From NCBI RefSeq assembly GCF_011250635.1, contig NZ_JAANNP010000010.1:9456-52633 (forward strand): 43,178 bases of DNA. The letters run 5' to 3'. Position numbers and translations under genes: made by a program. Positions within the stretch are counted from its first letter, which is position 1. Each line of letters begins with the position of its first letter. Positions 1 through 9,273 of this stretch are shown one piece after another. Source of the DNA: Motilibacter deserti (GTDB lineage Bacteria > Actinomycetota > Actinomycetes > Motilibacterales > Motilibacteraceae). Below the pieces are notes generated by a model that ran no database searches, was not told the origin of the DNA, and saw only the letters and a program-made list of their open reading frames with translations.

Positions 1-142
1 TCGCGGCGCTTCCGCTCCCACTCCTCGCAACGAGCACGGGACGCCGACAGCAAGCGCCGCGCTTGCTGCGCCTGACCCGGAAAGATGACGTGACGAGCAG
101 CGCGCCAGTGCGGCCGGCGGGATGGCCACCGGAGGGAAGCAG

Positions 143-259
143 ATGACGGTGCTGGCGATCGAGCAAGCCGAGAACCCGGAGGTCTACTTCCTCGCCTTCG
201 CGGCGATCATCGTGGGGGTGAGCGTCTGGGTCCTGGCGTTGAGCCTCCGACGGAAGTAG
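143..259 (+). CDS. small single-helix membrane protein (38 aa)
   Basis: An ATG preceded by a clear GGAGG seven bases upstream opens a 38-residue frame ending in TAG. After a short acidic N-terminus (residues 7-13) there is one hydrophobic stretch at about residues 15-34, followed by a basic SLRRK tail. That is the pattern of a single-pass membrane peptide with a cytoplasmic C-terminus. No family is recognised. It stands alone upstream of a decayed gene on the other strand. The strong ribosome site and the clean helix-plus-basic-tail layout argue for a real gene, but it is too short to be sure. Confidence 0.45.
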   Translation: MTVLAIEQAENPEVYFLAFAAIIVGVSVWVLALSLRRK

Positions 260-284
260 TCCGAGCTCGAGGCAAGCGCGGGCG

Positions 285-711
285 AACACCCCCGACCAAC
301 CGCTCCGCGAACGCCACGCTGAATCCCTCCGGCCCAGCACGTACCCCGTCCGCCACACGCCCTCGCGCTTCCCGACACCGCCGGCGAGACCGTTGCCCGC
401 GCCGCCAGCGACTCGACGACCCCCTGCAGGTCGTCCACCTCGCACGCGGCGCTGTGCAGCCCGAGCTCCTTGCCCATCGCGGCCGGCGAGTTGGCGCCGG
501 CACAGCGCGGACGAAGCTGCAGAGCTCGATGAGGCTGCCCCCGTCGGGCGGGGAGCCGGTGCGCGAGTCGGGGATGCCGATCACGGTGTCGAGGAAATCG
601 CCCTCGACGGAGGCCCGTTCCTCGACCTCCAGCCCGAGCCCACCGAAGAACGCCACGGCGGTGTCGAGGTCGGCAACGGGGATGCCGACATCATCGAAGC
701 CGGATGTGCAC
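285..711 (-). pseudogene. VOC (glyoxalase/bleomycin-resistance fold) protein, frameshifted remnant
   Basis: Read on the minus strand, several frames together give a vicinal-oxygen-chelate protein. A likely GTG start at 711 gives VHIRL. A frame change leads to DDVGIPVADLDTAVAFFGGL (about 705-640), then VIGIPDS and LIELCSF (near 580-520). A second frame holds ELGLHSAACEVDDL (about 475-430), and the first frame returns with GPEGFSVAFAERL (about 330-295). These are the usual order of blocks for a single-domain VOC enzyme of about 140 residues, but at least two and probably three frame changes separate them, and no single frame covers the domain. I call it a pseudogene; clustered sequencing errors are the alternative. 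Confidence 0.55.
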
Positions 712-1004
712 CGGCCGGCGTCCTCGCGCGCCGCCGGCAGCTCCGCGAGCCCTGAGGAGCCGCCCGGGCGCTCGCGACCCGCGGTCCCCTCCCTCCCCGC
801 GGTGCAAGCTCTGCGAGCCTCCGCCGCCCGGGTCGCACAACGTACGACCAAACCGGGGCAGACCACCCAGTAGCCCTCAGGTTTGTGACGCATTGTCCTG
901 GTAAGGTCACGCGCTGCAACCCCACAACGACCGTGGGACACCACGGCCACCGCCACCGGGGGTGCGCCTCAGCGAGGCCCTCGCCAAGCCCCAAGGAAGT
1001 GCAC
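712..1004. other. intergenic stretch upstream of the large secreted protein
   Basis: No convincing gene is seen. A TAAGGT hexamer at 902-907 could be a -10 element for the gene starting at 1005. A small inverted repeat, CCGTGG-gaca-CCACGG, lies at 931-946 in what would be the leader. No recognisable riboswitch was found. Confidence 0.3.
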
Positions 1005-4000
1005 GTGCACGGAACCCCGTCCAACGACGCGCTCGCGCCGGTGCGCGCGCGTCGACGCGGAGGCGCGATCGCTGCGGCGTTCGCGCTCACCGCCGGCAGC
1101 CTCACCGCCGGAGCGCTCGGCGCAGGCACAGCGTCGGCTGCAGTCGCCGAGCCGATCACCTTCACGGACCCGAACATCCGCTACACCCCGCAGGTGCCGC
1201 AAGGCGTCTGCAGTGCGACGGTCACCGCCATCGGTGGCCAGGGTGGAGCCGTGGCCGGCGCGCCCGCCACAGGCGGGTTGGGCGGCGAGGTCACGACCAC
1301 TCTCGCCGTGACCCCCGGCGAGAGCTACACCGTCTCCGTCGGCGAGGTGGGCGGTGCCGCGTCGGGGTTCATGCCTGGCATCGGCGGCTACAGCGGCGGT
1401 GAGCCCAGCGGTGGCTCCGGCGGGCTCGCCGACGGCAGCTTCAACAACGTGAGCGGGTCCGGCGGCGGCGGCGCGTCCGTCGTGGAGTTCGCCGGTTGGG
1501 CCGTCTTCGCCGCCGGGGGTGGCGGCGCCGGGAGCGAGGTCAACCTGCCCCCGCTCGCCGGCGCGGTCAGCGTCGCAGCGACACCGGGCAGCGGCGGCAA
1601 CGGCGGCGCGAGTGGCGGCGACGGCACGGACGGCGAGATCTTCGAAGGGACCGGGTTCGCCGGCAAGGGCGCCGCCCCCGACCACACGGGCGCCGGTGGC
1701 GGCCAAGGCGGTCAGAGCGGCGCGCTGCGGCAGGGCGGCAAGGGCGGCGGCTTCCCCGACGACAACGGGTCCGGCGGCGGCGGTGGAGGCGGCGGCTTCT
1801 TCGGCGGAGGCGGCGGTGGCTACAACTACGTCGGGTACGCCGCGGGCGGCGGCGGTGGCGGGTCGAACTACGCGGTCGGCGATGTGGCCTTCAACGGCAC
1901 CACGAGCCGCACCGGCAACGGGTTCGTCAGCATCACCTTCAACCCCTGCGCCCTGCCGGCAGCCCCGACGGCCGTCACGGGCACCGCGGGCGACGCGTCG
2001 GTGACCCTCACCTGGAGCGCCCCGAGCGACACCGGCGGCCAGGACATCACCAAGTACGAGATCACCCCGTACGTCAACGGCGTCGCCCAGCCCACCGTCA
2101 CGACGGACACAGCGGACACGACGTTCACGGTCCCGGGGCTCACCAACGGGACGGCCTACACGTTCACCGTGGCAGCTGTGACGACGTCCGGCACGGGCGC
2201 AGCCTCGGAGCCGTCGCAGCCGCTCACGCCGCTCGGGAGGCCCAGCTCCCCGCGGGACGTCGAGCTCACGCCGGGCAACCGCAGCGCCGTCGTCACCTTC
2301 ACCGCGCCGGCGACCGACGGTGGAAGCCCGATCACGGGCTACGAGTACTCGTGGCGTGAGGAGGAGGTGTCCCCGCTGTCCGTCACGACCCTCCCCGACG
2401 GCCGGCTGCGCGGCACCATCACCGGACTCACCAACGGCACGCCCTACCGGATCTTCATCCGTGCGCTGAACGCCGTCGGGGCCGGCCTGTGGGCCACCGG
2501 CGGCGAGGAGCCCGTCGTGCCTGCCGCACCGGCCGCTCCCGGCGCCGTGACCGCCACCGCGGGCGTCTCCTCGGTCATCGCGTCGTGGACGGCGGCGAAC
2601 GCCGACAACATCACCGGATACACCGCGTACGCCAACCCGGGGCCCGCGACCTGCTCGACCTCCTCGGCCGCGCAGACCAGCTGCGTGCTGGGCGCCACGG
2701 CCGGGACGCCGTACACCGTCACCGTCGTCGCCCACACCGCCGCGAACGGCGACTCCGACCCGGCCGGGCCGTCCAACGAGGTCACGCCGACCGCGCCTCC
2801 GGTGCCGGTTACCCCGCCCGCGACCGACCTCACGCTCACGACCGACCGCGGTGCCATCACGATGGCGACGCCCGGCCAGCAGATCACCGTGCTCGGCACC
2901 GGCTTTGCGCCGTACTCCACCGCCCGCGTCACGGTCTACTCCGACCCGATCGACCTCGGCTCGACGACGACCGACGCCCACGGCAACTTCGCCCTCCCCG
3001 TCACTGTGCCGGCGAGCCTGCCGGCCGGCGGCCACACGTTCATCGCCGCCGGCGTCGCGCCCGACGGCACGATCCGGACGCTGAAGCTGCCCGTCACCGT
3101 CCCGCCGACCTCGGTCGGCACGAGCGGGCCGGGCGTCAGCAACCAGACGGTCACCGTGCCGGTCCCGTCGGGCGGCGGCATCACCCTGCTCGACGCGAGC
3201 GGCAACCCGGCGACCGTGGTGACCATCGCGGGCCAGGGGACGTACGCCCTCGACACCGCGACCGGCACCATCTCCTTCGTCGCGGCCCCCGGCTTCTCCG
3301 GCACCGCCACCTCGGTCCGCTACCGCGTCACTGACGCCACCAACGCGGCCGTGATCGGCACCTACACCGCGGTCGTGACCGCCGCGGCCCCGGTCCCGGC
3401 GGCTCCCGCGCCGACTCCCCCCGCTCCGGCCGCCCCAGCGCCGGTTGCTCCCGCCCCCGTGGCGCCGGCGCCCGGCGTGACCCCGGCCAAGGCCTCGATC
3501 CGTACGGGCAAGCCGGCCGTCGCGACCGGCACCACGCGGCGCAGGGTGCCGGTCACCTGCGTCCTGTCGACCGGCCGCATTACCGGCTGCACGGTCACCC
3601 TCACCGCGAAGGTCAGCGGCCGCCAGGTCGTCCTCGGCACCGGCAAGGCCTCCGTCGCGGCCACCCGCAACACGGCCCGCGTGAACGTCCCGGTGACGCT
3701 GAACGCGCTCGGCCGCAGCCTGTCCGCCCAGCCCGGCGGCACGGCAATGCGCGTCAACGCGGTCGTCACCCGACGCGGTGTGACCGGCGGGCACCGCGCG
3801 TACGCGTCGGCGAAGGTCGTCGCGAAGACGGTGAAGCTCGCGCGGGTCCCGCTCTTCGGCTACGGCTCGAGCACGGTCAAGGCGACGGACCGCAGGTGGC
3901 TGGCGTCCGTGCGGCGCGACCTCGGCGCGGTGAAGACCGTGACCTGCATCGGCTACACGGACTCGGTGAGCAGCTCCGCCACCAACCTGGCGCTCGGCAA

Positions 4001-4154
4001 GCGGCGCGCGAACTCGGTCTGCTCGCTGCTCGTGCGCGGCACCGCGGCCAAGCCGCTCGTCGTCACCCGGGGCGAGGCGCAGCCGCGGGCGACGAACAAC
4101 ACCCCGGCCGGCCGCGCGAAGAACCGGCGCACGGTCATCATCCTGACGTACTGA
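1005..4154 (+). CDS. secreted Gly-rich / fibronectin III / CshA-like / OmpA-like surface protein
   Basis: About 1049 residues from a GTG with AAGGA just upstream; a GTG two codons earlier is also possible. A basic N-terminus and hydrophobic stretch ending near ASAAVA form a signal peptide. A glycine-rich region follows (about residues 60-310). Next come three fibronectin type III-like modules (about 315-590, with LTNGTAYTFTVAA-type strands) and an Ig/IPT-like module (about 610-700). A CshA-type repeat (about 705-790) and a Pro/Ala linker lead to a C-terminal domain with LFGYGSSTV and the ending GRAKNRRTVIILTY, as in OmpA-like peptidoglycan-binding domains. It probably sits on the cell wall with adhesive modules outward. 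No LPXTG motif is seen. It is monocistronic, ending at a strong hairpin. Confidence 0.8.
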   Translation: MHGTPSNDALAPVRARRRGGAIAAAFALTAGSLTAGALGAGTASAAVAEPITFTDPNIRYTPQVPQGVCSATVTAIGGQGGAVAGAPATGGLGGEVTTTLAVTPGESYTVSVGEVGGAASGFMPGIGGYSGGEPSGGSGGLADGSFNNVSGSGGGGASVVEFAGWAVFAAGGGGAGSEVNLPPLAGAVSVAATPGSGGNGGASGGDGTDGEIFEGTGFAGKGAAPDHTGAGGGQGGQSGALRQGGKGGGFPDDNGSGGGGGGGGFFGGGGGGYNYVGYAAGGGGGGSNYAVGDVAFNGTTSRTGNGFVSITFNPCALPAAPTAVTGTAGDASVTLTWSAPSDTGGQDITKYEITPYVNGVAQPTVTTDTADTTFTVPGLTNGTAYTFTVAAVTTSGTGAASEPSQPLTPLGRPSSPRDVELTPGNRSAVVTFTAPATDGGSPITGYEYSWREEEVSPLSVTTLPDGRLRGTITGLTNGTPYRIFIRALNAVGAGLWATGGEEPVVPAAPAAPGAVTATAGVSSVIASWTAANADNITGYTAYANPGPATCSTSSAAQTSCVLGATAGTPYTVTVVAHTAANGDSDPAGPSNEVTPTAPPVPVTPPATDLTLTTDRGAITMATPGQQITVLGTGFAPYSTARVTVYSDPIDLGSTTTDAHGNFALPVTVPASLPAGGHTFIAAGVAPDGTIRTLKLPVTVPPTSVGTSGPGVSNQTVTVPVPSGGGITLLDASGNPATVVTIAGQGTYALDTATGTISFVAAPGFSGTATSVRYRVTDATNAAVIGTYTAVVTAAAPVPAAPAPTPPAPAAPAPVAPAPVAPAPGVTPAKASIRTGKPAVATGTTRRRVPVTCVLSTGRITGCTVTLTAKVSGRQVVLGTGKASVAATRNTARVNVPVTLNALGRSLSAQPGGTAMRVNAVVTRRGVTGGHRAYASAKVVAKTVKLARVPLFGYGSSTVKATDRRWLASVRRDLGAVKTVTCIGYTDSVSSSATNLALGKRRANSVCSLLVRGTAAKPLVVTRGEAQPRATNNTPAGRAKNRRTVIILTY

Positions 4155-4159
4155 CCGCC

Positions 4160-4190
4160 GCTGGGGCCGCTTCTAGGGAGCGGCCCCAGC
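4160..4190. terminator. strong hairpin between convergent genes
   Basis: A perfect 12-bp inverted repeat, GCTGGGGCCGCT and AGCGGCCCCAGC, with a 7-base loop. It starts 5 bases after the stop of the large surface protein and faces the end of the convergent glycosidase gene, so it can serve both strands. No U-tract, as is common in high-GC actinobacteria. Confidence 0.75.
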
Positions 4191-4264
4191 GCAGCCGGGG
4201 CCGTGGCCGCCGCTCGCGCGTCGGCCGCGGCCCCTGCGCGTGAGCGGGGCGCGGGTGAGGGGAG

Positions 4265-5509
4265 TCAGCGCGCGGTGCGGATCAGCACCGGCGTACCCCC
4301 GACCCGCAACGTCCGCGCGCCGCTCTCGCGGGTCACGGTCCCGCTCAGCGGCGTCGTCGTCCGCGTCGACGAGGGCGTGCGCACCCGGACCGCCCGCTCC
4401 GGGTTCCACATCACCCGCGCGGGGCTGCGGTCCTTGAGCAGCATCCGGCAGGTGTAGGTCCCCGAGCGGTCGACCGAGCAGCCGTCCATCCGCGAGCCGA
4501 GGAGCCACGAGCGGACGCGGGCGTACGCCGTCGCCGCCCGGGTGGGCACGCCACCCCGGCTCATCGCGATCCCCGAGGTCCCCGGGGTGTCCCAGCCGTA
4601 CCAGAAGACGCGAGCGACGCCGTTCTGCGCGGCCAGCACGAACGCCCGGGCGACGTACGCCGAAGCCCGCGCCGCCGAGTAGCCCACCGGCGGCGAGCCG
4701 GCCGGCCCGAAGCTTGCCCCGTAGTTCAGCTCGGTGCACCACACCGGCTTGCTGATCCCGCGTGCCGCGAGCATGCGCCGAGCCTGCCCGAGCAACGCGA
4801 TCGACGCCTCCGGCCCGGCGGTGGGCGCAGGGTAGAGGTGCAGCCCGATCGCGTCGACCGTGCGGCCGCCCCCGGCGGCGGCGTAGCGGCGCAGCCACAC
4901 CAGCTGCGAGCCGCGCCGGGTCGCGAGGCTCGGGCCGACCAGCGTGGCTCGTGGCGCGTACCGGCCGACGATCCGTGCGGTCTCCTCCTCGAGCCGCACC
5001 ATCTGCGCCGGGCTCCCGGACCAGAACGCGGGGATGTTCGGCTCGTTCCAGACCTGGTAGTCGACGGTGCCGCGGTAGCGCTGCACGACCTTGGTGACGT
5101 ACGCCCGCCAGAGCGCCAGCGACTTCGGCGGCGACGACGTGCCCGGCCCGTAGACGCCGGGGGCGCGGCGGTCGGCCGCGGCCCACGCGGGGGTCAGGCC
5201 CAGGACGACGAGCGCCCGCGAGCGGTGGGAGCGCGCGTTCGCCACCGCCCGGTCGAGGCACCCGAAGGCCCACTTCGTGCGGGCCGGCTGCACGTCGCGC
5301 CAGGTGCACCCGACGTCCCACAGCCGCACCGAGCCGGTGGGCACGGACGGGAAGCCGCCCGTCGCCAGCCGCGTGTCGTGCATGCCGAAGAACGCCGCCG
5401 GCACCGGGCGGGGCGCCGCGTGCGCGGGCGCGCCACCGAACGGCACGACGAGGGCGAGCGCGGCCGTTGCGACGCCGAGCATCCGCCCGCGGCCTCTCCG
5501 GTCACCCAC
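4265..5509 (-). CDS. secreted glycoside-hydrolase-like TIM-barrel protein
   Basis: 414 residues from a GTG with GGAGG five bases upstream. The ATG nine codons further in is a weaker choice. A hydrophobic segment ending in APAHA near residue 31 is a signal peptide. The core has VWNEPN (acid/base Glu about residue 156) and VWCTELNYG (nucleophile Glu about 260), the two-glutamate pattern of clan A barrels such as GH39/GH5-like enzymes. FWYGWD near the end of the barrel also fits. The last ~100 residues look like a beta-rich add-on domain. The exact substrate cannot be told. It diverges from purD across a roughly 105-base spacer. Confidence 0.75.
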   Translation of the reverse strand: MGDRRGRGRMLGVATAALALVVPFGGAPAHAAPRPVPAAFFGMHDTRLATGGFPSVPTGSVRLWDVGCTWRDVQPARTKWAFGCLDRAVANARSHRSRALVVLGLTPAWAAADRRAPGVYGPGTSSPPKSLALWRAYVTKVVQRYRGTVDYQVWNEPNIPAFWSGSPAQMVRLEEETARIVGRYAPRATLVGPSLATRRGSQLVWLRRYAAAGGGRTVDAIGLHLYPAPTAGPEASIALLGQARRMLAARGISKPVWCTELNYGASFGPAGSPPVGYSAARASAYVARAFVLAAQNGVARVFWYGWDTPGTSGIAMSRGGVPTRAATAYARVRSWLLGSRMDGCSVDRSGTYTCRMLLKDRSPARVMWNPERAVRVRTPSSTRTTTPLSGTVTRESGARTLRVGGTPVLIRTAR

Positions 5510-5600
5510 GCCTGCCTCCGTACTGTCGAGAACGGCAATTGTCGCCCGCAGCCGGCCGTGGAGCGCGCGCCTGCCGGAGGAGGCGTCGGTCACCTCCCGC

Positions 5601-5606
5601 TAGCCT
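5601..5606 (+). promoter_or_regulatory. -10-like TAGCCT, likely leaderless promoter of purD
   Basis: A TANNNT hexamer ends 8 bases before the purD ATG and there is no ribosome site between them. This fits a leaderless transcript, common in actinobacteria. It is inference from spacing only. Confidence 0.4.
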
Positions 5607-5614
5607 CACCTCCG

Positions 5615-6880
5615 ATGAAGGTTCTCGTCGTGGGCTCCGGGGCCCGTGAGCACGCCCTGGTCCGCTCCCTCTCCGCCGACCCCGCCGTCACCGGCCTCAT
5701 CTGCGCGCCGGGCAACGCCGGCACCGCCGAGCTCGCCGAGACGCGCCCGCTCGACGTCACCGACCCCGCGGCCGTCGCGGAGCTCGCGCGCGCCGAGGCA
5801 GCCGGCCTGGTCGTCATCGGCCCTGAGGTCCCGCTGGTCAACGGGGCCGCCGACGCGGTCCGTGCCGCGGGCATCCCCTGCTTCGGCCCGAGCGCTGCCG
5901 CCGCCCGCATCGAGGGGTCGAAGGCGTTCGCCAAGCAGGTCATGGCCGCGGCCCAGGTGCCGACCGCGATGGCGCACGTCTGCTCGACGCCGGACGAGGT
6001 CGCCGCCGCGCTCGACGCGTTCGGCGCCCCCTACGTCGTCAAGGACGACGGCCTCGCCGCGGGCAAGGGCGTCATCGTCACGGACGACCGGGAGGCGGCC
6101 CTCGAGCACGCCCGCCAGTGCGCCGGCGACGTGGTGGTCGAGGAGTACCTCGACGGCCCCGAGGTCTCGCTCTTCGCGCTCACCGACGGCACCGACGTCG
6201 TGCCGCTCGCGCCCGCCCAGGACTTCAAGCGGGTGGGCGACGGCGACGCGGGCCCCAACACCGGCGGCATGGGGGCGTACTCCCCGCTGCCGTGGGCTCC
6301 CGAGGGCCTCGTCGACGAGATCGTCGAGCGCGTCGTCCAGCCGACGGTGGACGAGCTGCGCCGGCAGGGGACGCCGTTCGTCGGCGTGCTCTACGCCGGG
6401 CTGGCGCTCACGTCGCGCGGGCTGCGGGTGATCGAGTTCAACGCGCGGTTCGGCGACCCCGAGACCCAGGTCGTGCTCGCCCGGCTGCGTACGCCGCTGG
6501 CCGGCCTGCTCCTCGCCGCCGCGACCGGGCGGCTGGGCGAGGCGTCGCCGCTCGTCTGGGACGCGGGCGCCGCCGTCACGGTGGTCGTCGCGGCCGAGGG
6601 CTACCCCGGCAAGGTCACGACCGGTGACGTGGTCGAGGGCGTCGGCGACGTGCAGGGTGCCGCCTACGTCCTGCACGCCGGCACCGCCCACGACGCCGAC
6701 GGGCGCGTGGTGAGCGCGGGCGGGCGGGTGCTGTCCGTGACCGCGACCGGGCCGGACCTGCCCAGTGCGCGGGCCGCGGCGTACGACGGGGTGCTCGCCG
6801 TCCGGCTGCGCGGCAGCCACTACCGCACCGACATCGCGCTGGCCGCCGAGCGCGGCGAGATCACGGTCCCCGCGCGCTGA
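5615..6880 (+). CDS. purD: phosphoribosylamine--glycine ligase
   Basis: 421 residues, the normal GARS length. It ligates glycine to 5-phosphoribosylamine using ATP, the second step of IMP synthesis. The N-terminus [15 protein letters not shown] is the family hallmark. The ATP-grasp core shows [11 protein letters not shown] (ATP-binding lysines), GPEVS, and [11 protein letters not shown] (Mg-binding Asn/Glu block). The [12 protein letters not shown] loop is intact. The start at ATG 5615 matches the first conserved residue. A second purine gene, purB, lies 3 kb downstream on the same strand, with unrelated genes between. Confidence 0.97.
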   Translation: MKVLVVGSGAREHALVRSLSADPAVTGLICAPGNAGTAELAETRPLDVTDPAAVAELARAEAAGLVVIGPEVPLVNGAADAVRAAGIPCFGPSAAAARIEGSKAFAKQVMAAAQVPTAMAHVCSTPDEVAAALDAFGAPYVVKDDGLAAGKGVIVTDDREAALEHARQCAGDVVVEEYLDGPEVSLFALTDGTDVVPLAPAQDFKRVGDGDAGPNTGGMGAYSPLPWAPEGLVDEIVERVVQPTVDELRRQGTPFVGVLYAGLALTSRGLRVIEFNARFGDPETQVVLARLRTPLAGLLLAAATGRLGEASPLVWDAGAAVTVVVAAEGYPGKVTTGDVVEGVGDVQGAAYVLHAGTAHDADGRVVSAGGRVLSVTATGPDLPSARAAAYDGVLAVRLRGSHYRTDIALAAERGEITVPAR

Positions 6881-6938
6881 CCGAAGCCGGAGCCCGGGTG
6901 GGCGTTCAGCGCCCGCCCGGCAGGGGACGCTTGCCCGG

Positions 6939-8393
6939 GTGACGACGACCGCGCCCGCGCCCGAGAAGACGTTCTTCGGCCAGCCCCGCACGCTGGCGAA
7001 CCTCTTCGGCGTCGAGATGTGGGAGCGCTTCTCGTTCTACGGGATGCAGGGAATCCTGCTGATCTACCTCTACTACGAGGCGTCCGAGGGCGGGCTCGGC
7101 GTCGACCGGGACGCGGCGACGAGCATCGTCGGGGCGTACGGCGGCCTGGTCTACCTCTCCACGATCCTCGGCGCCTGGCTGGCGGACCGGCTGCTCGGCC
7201 CGGAACGGGTGCTGTTCTACAGCGCCGTCCTCGTGATGCTCGGCCACATCGCGCTCGCCGTGATCCCCGAGCTGGCGGGGGTCGGGGTCGGGCTCGTGCT
7301 CATCGCCGTCGGCAGCGGCGGCGTGAAGGCGAACGCGACTTCGCTCGTCGGGACGCTCTACGAGCCGGGCGACGAGCGGCGCGACGCCGGCTTCTCGCTC
7401 TTCTACCTCGGCATCAACCTCGGCGCCTTCGCCGGCCCGCTGCTGACCGGCGAGCTGCAGGACGACCTCGGCTTCCACTACGGCTTCGGGCTCGCCGCCG
7501 TCGGCATGGCGATCGGACTGGCCCAGTACGCCCGCGGCCGCCGCAACCTCGGCCCCGCCGCCTCGCACGTGGCGAACCCGCTCCCCACCGCCCAGCGCCC
7601 GCTGGCCGCGGGCATCGCACTGGGAGCAGCCGTCCTCGTCGCAGTGCTCGCGCTCGCCGGCCTGCTGCGCGCCGCGATCCTCGACAACGTCGTGGTGACG
7701 CTGACGGTCGTGGCCACGGTCGCGTACTTCACCGTCATCCTGCGCAGCCCGCTGCTGACCCGGGTCGAGCGCCGCCGGGTGGTGGCCTTCATCCCGCTCT
7801 TCCTGGCGAGCGCTGCCTTCTGGTCGCTCTACCAGCAGCAGTTCACCGTCGTCACGATCTACTCCGACCAGCGCCTCGACCGCGACCTGTTCGGCTGGAC
7901 GATGCCGGTCTCGTGGGTGCAGTCGATCAATCCCGTCTTCATCATCCTGCTGTCCGGCCTGTTCGCCGCGCTCTGGGCGAGGCTCGGGGACCGGCAGCCG
8001 TCGACGCCGACGAAGTTCGCGCTCGGCACGGCCGTCATGGGCGTCGCGTTCCTGCTCTTCCTCCCGATGGCCGGCGGCGGGCCCAACAGCGCGCCGCTCC
8101 TCGGCCTCGCCGGGATCCTGCTGGTCTTCACGCTCGCCGAGCTGCTGCTCTCACCCGTCGGGCTGTCGGTGTCGACGAAGCTGGCGCCGCAGAAGTTCAC
8201 GACCCAGATGGTCGCGCTCTTCTTCCTGTCGGTGGCGCTCGGGACGTCGCTGTCCGGGACGCTCGCGGAGTACTACAGCGAGAGCGCGGAGTCGCGCTAC
8301 TTCGGCATCCTCGGGGTCATCGCGATCGTCCTCGGCGGGTTGCTCGCGCTGCTCACGCCGGTCGTGCGGCGGCTCATGGAGGGGGTGCGCTGA
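6939..8393 (+). CDS. POT (PTR2) family proton-dependent oligopeptide transporter
   Basis: 484 residues from GTG 6939, 58 bases after purD. It is a polytopic membrane protein with roughly 12-14 helices. The first conserved block, FGVEMWERFSFYGMQ, carries the ExxER motif (E26, E29, R30 region) used for proton coupling, and FYLGINLGAFAGPLLTG is the second PTR2 signature. It should import di- and tripeptides with protons. The imino-acid region that begins about 3.5 kb downstream would make peptide uptake useful, but no regulatory link is visible. Its stop is followed 5 bases later by the next gene, suggesting co-transcription. Confidence 0.93.
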   Translation: MTTTAPAPEKTFFGQPRTLANLFGVEMWERFSFYGMQGILLIYLYYEASEGGLGVDRDAATSIVGAYGGLVYLSTILGAWLADRLLGPERVLFYSAVLVMLGHIALAVIPELAGVGVGLVLIAVGSGGVKANATSLVGTLYEPGDERRDAGFSLFYLGINLGAFAGPLLTGELQDDLGFHYGFGLAAVGMAIGLAQYARGRRNLGPAASHVANPLPTAQRPLAAGIALGAAVLVAVLALAGLLRAAILDNVVVTLTVVATVAYFTVILRSPLLTRVERRRVVAFIPLFLASAAFWSLYQQQFTVVTIYSDQRLDRDLFGWTMPVSWVQSINPVFIILLSGLFAALWARLGDRQPSTPTKFALGTAVMGVAFLLFLPMAGGGPNSAPLLGLAGILLVFTLAELLLSPVGLSVSTKLAPQKFTTQMVALFFLSVALGTSLSGTLAEYYSESAESRYFGILGVIAIVLGGLLALLTPVVRRLMEGVR

Positions 8394-8398
8394 GCGCG

Positions 8399-9082
8399 GT
8401 GCTGGGCGCCGACGCCTGCAAGGGCGGGTGGGTCGGCGTCGTCCCGCACGAAGGCTCGGCGCAGGCGCTCTTCGGCGCGCACATCGGCCTCCTCGTCGAG
8501 CGCGCCACCGCGCTCGCCGGGCCGCTCGCCGCCGTGGCGGTCGACATCCCCATCGGGCTCCCGACTCGGGGTCGGCGGCGGGCGGACGCGGAGGCGGCCC
8601 GCGCGCTGGGGCCGCGGCGCAGCTCGGTCTTCCGCACCCCGGTCCGGGCCGCACTCGAGGCCGGGACGTACGCCCTCGCCGCCGCGGCCAACCGCGAGCT
8701 GGCCGGCGAGGGGGTGTCCGCCCAGGCGTACGCGCTGCGGGAGAAGGCGCTCGAGGTGGACGCCTGGCTGCGCTCGGGCACGCACCCGGACGTCCGCGAG
8801 GCCCACCCCGAGCTGTCCTTCGCGGCCCTCGCCGGGGCGCCCCTGGCCTACCCGAAGCGGACGTGGAACGGGATGAACGCGCGGCGCGGGCTGCTCGAGG
8901 CCGTGGGGATCGTCCTCGGCGACGCCCTCGGCGAGGCGGGGGAGCGGGCGGCGGTCGACGACGTGCTCGACGCCGCGGCCGTGGCCTGGACCGCCTCACG
9001 CATCGCCCGCAGGGAGGCACACAGCCTGCCGGGCCCGCCGGAGACGCTGGAGGACGGGACCGCTTGCGCGATCTGGTGCTGA
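8399..9082 (+). CDS. DUF429-family protein (predicted RNase H-fold nuclease)
   Basis: 227 residues from GTG 8399; a CTG three codons earlier would sit better behind the GGAGGGGG and cannot be excluded. It opens with VLGADACKGGWVGV, has AVDIPIGLP (Asp on the second strand) and SSVFRTPVRAAL, and later REAHPELSFAAL, YPKRTWNGMNARRGLLE and DDVLDAAAVAWTA. This is the block order of DUF429, an uncharacterised family predicted to have an RNase H-like fold. The acidic residues D7, D49 and the late DD pair are present. It is 5 bases after the transporter gene. The function is unknown. Confidence 0.85.
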   Translation: MLGADACKGGWVGVVPHEGSAQALFGAHIGLLVERATALAGPLAAVAVDIPIGLPTRGRRRADAEAARALGPRRSSVFRTPVRAALEAGTYALAAAANRELAGEGVSAQAYALREKALEVDAWLRSGTHPDVREAHPELSFAALAGAPLAYPKRTWNGMNARRGLLEAVGIVLGDALGEAGERAAVDDVLDAAAVAWTASRIARREAHSLPGPPETLEDGTACAIWC

Positions 9083-9110
9083 CCGGCTCCGGGTGGGTAG
9101 GGCAGCGCCC

Positions 9111-9209
9111 ATGTTCCTGTTCTTCTCGAACCGCCTCGGCTGCTTCGGCTCGCTGCTCGTCTCGATCGTGCTCACGGTCATCGTGATCGCCGTGCTGACG
9201 GCGTTGTGA
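9111..9209 (+). CDS. small membrane protein, 32 aa
   Basis: An ATG-to-TGA frame of 32 residues: a short MFLFFSNRLGC start, then an almost wholly hydrophobic single helix (residues 12-32). Short proteins of this MFLFF-SNRLGC type occur as conserved hypothetical proteins in actinobacteria as far as I recall. It lies 28 bases after the DUF429 gene and 64 bases before purB on the same strand. No function can be given. Confidence 0.6.
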   Translation: MFLFFSNRLGCFGSLLVSIVLTVIVIAVLTAL

Positions 9210-9273
9210 GCTGAGCACCCCCGCGGCTGCGGGAGAATGGTTGCGCACCCCGCCGCCTGCCCGGACAGAGGTC

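Noticed and set aside
1-142. Possible 3' end of a gene entering from the left
   Set aside because: Two or three frames stay open with plausible composition and none has a recognisable motif, so no call can be supported.
1380-1870. Dense GGCGGC/GGTGGC repeats that could be taken for a repeat array or CRISPR-like region
   Set aside because: They are codons of the Gly-rich region of the surface protein; there are no spacers of even length.
969-3794. Very long open frame on the minus strand opposite the large surface protein
   Set aside because: Low-complexity Arg/Gly/Ala/Asp translation mirrors the GC-rich codons of the real gene; no domain, no ribosome site.
5520-5545. Zur-like GAACGGCAATTGTCG between the glycosidase gene and purD
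   Set aside because: Half-sites do not align with the 15-base pattern and neither neighbour is zinc-related.
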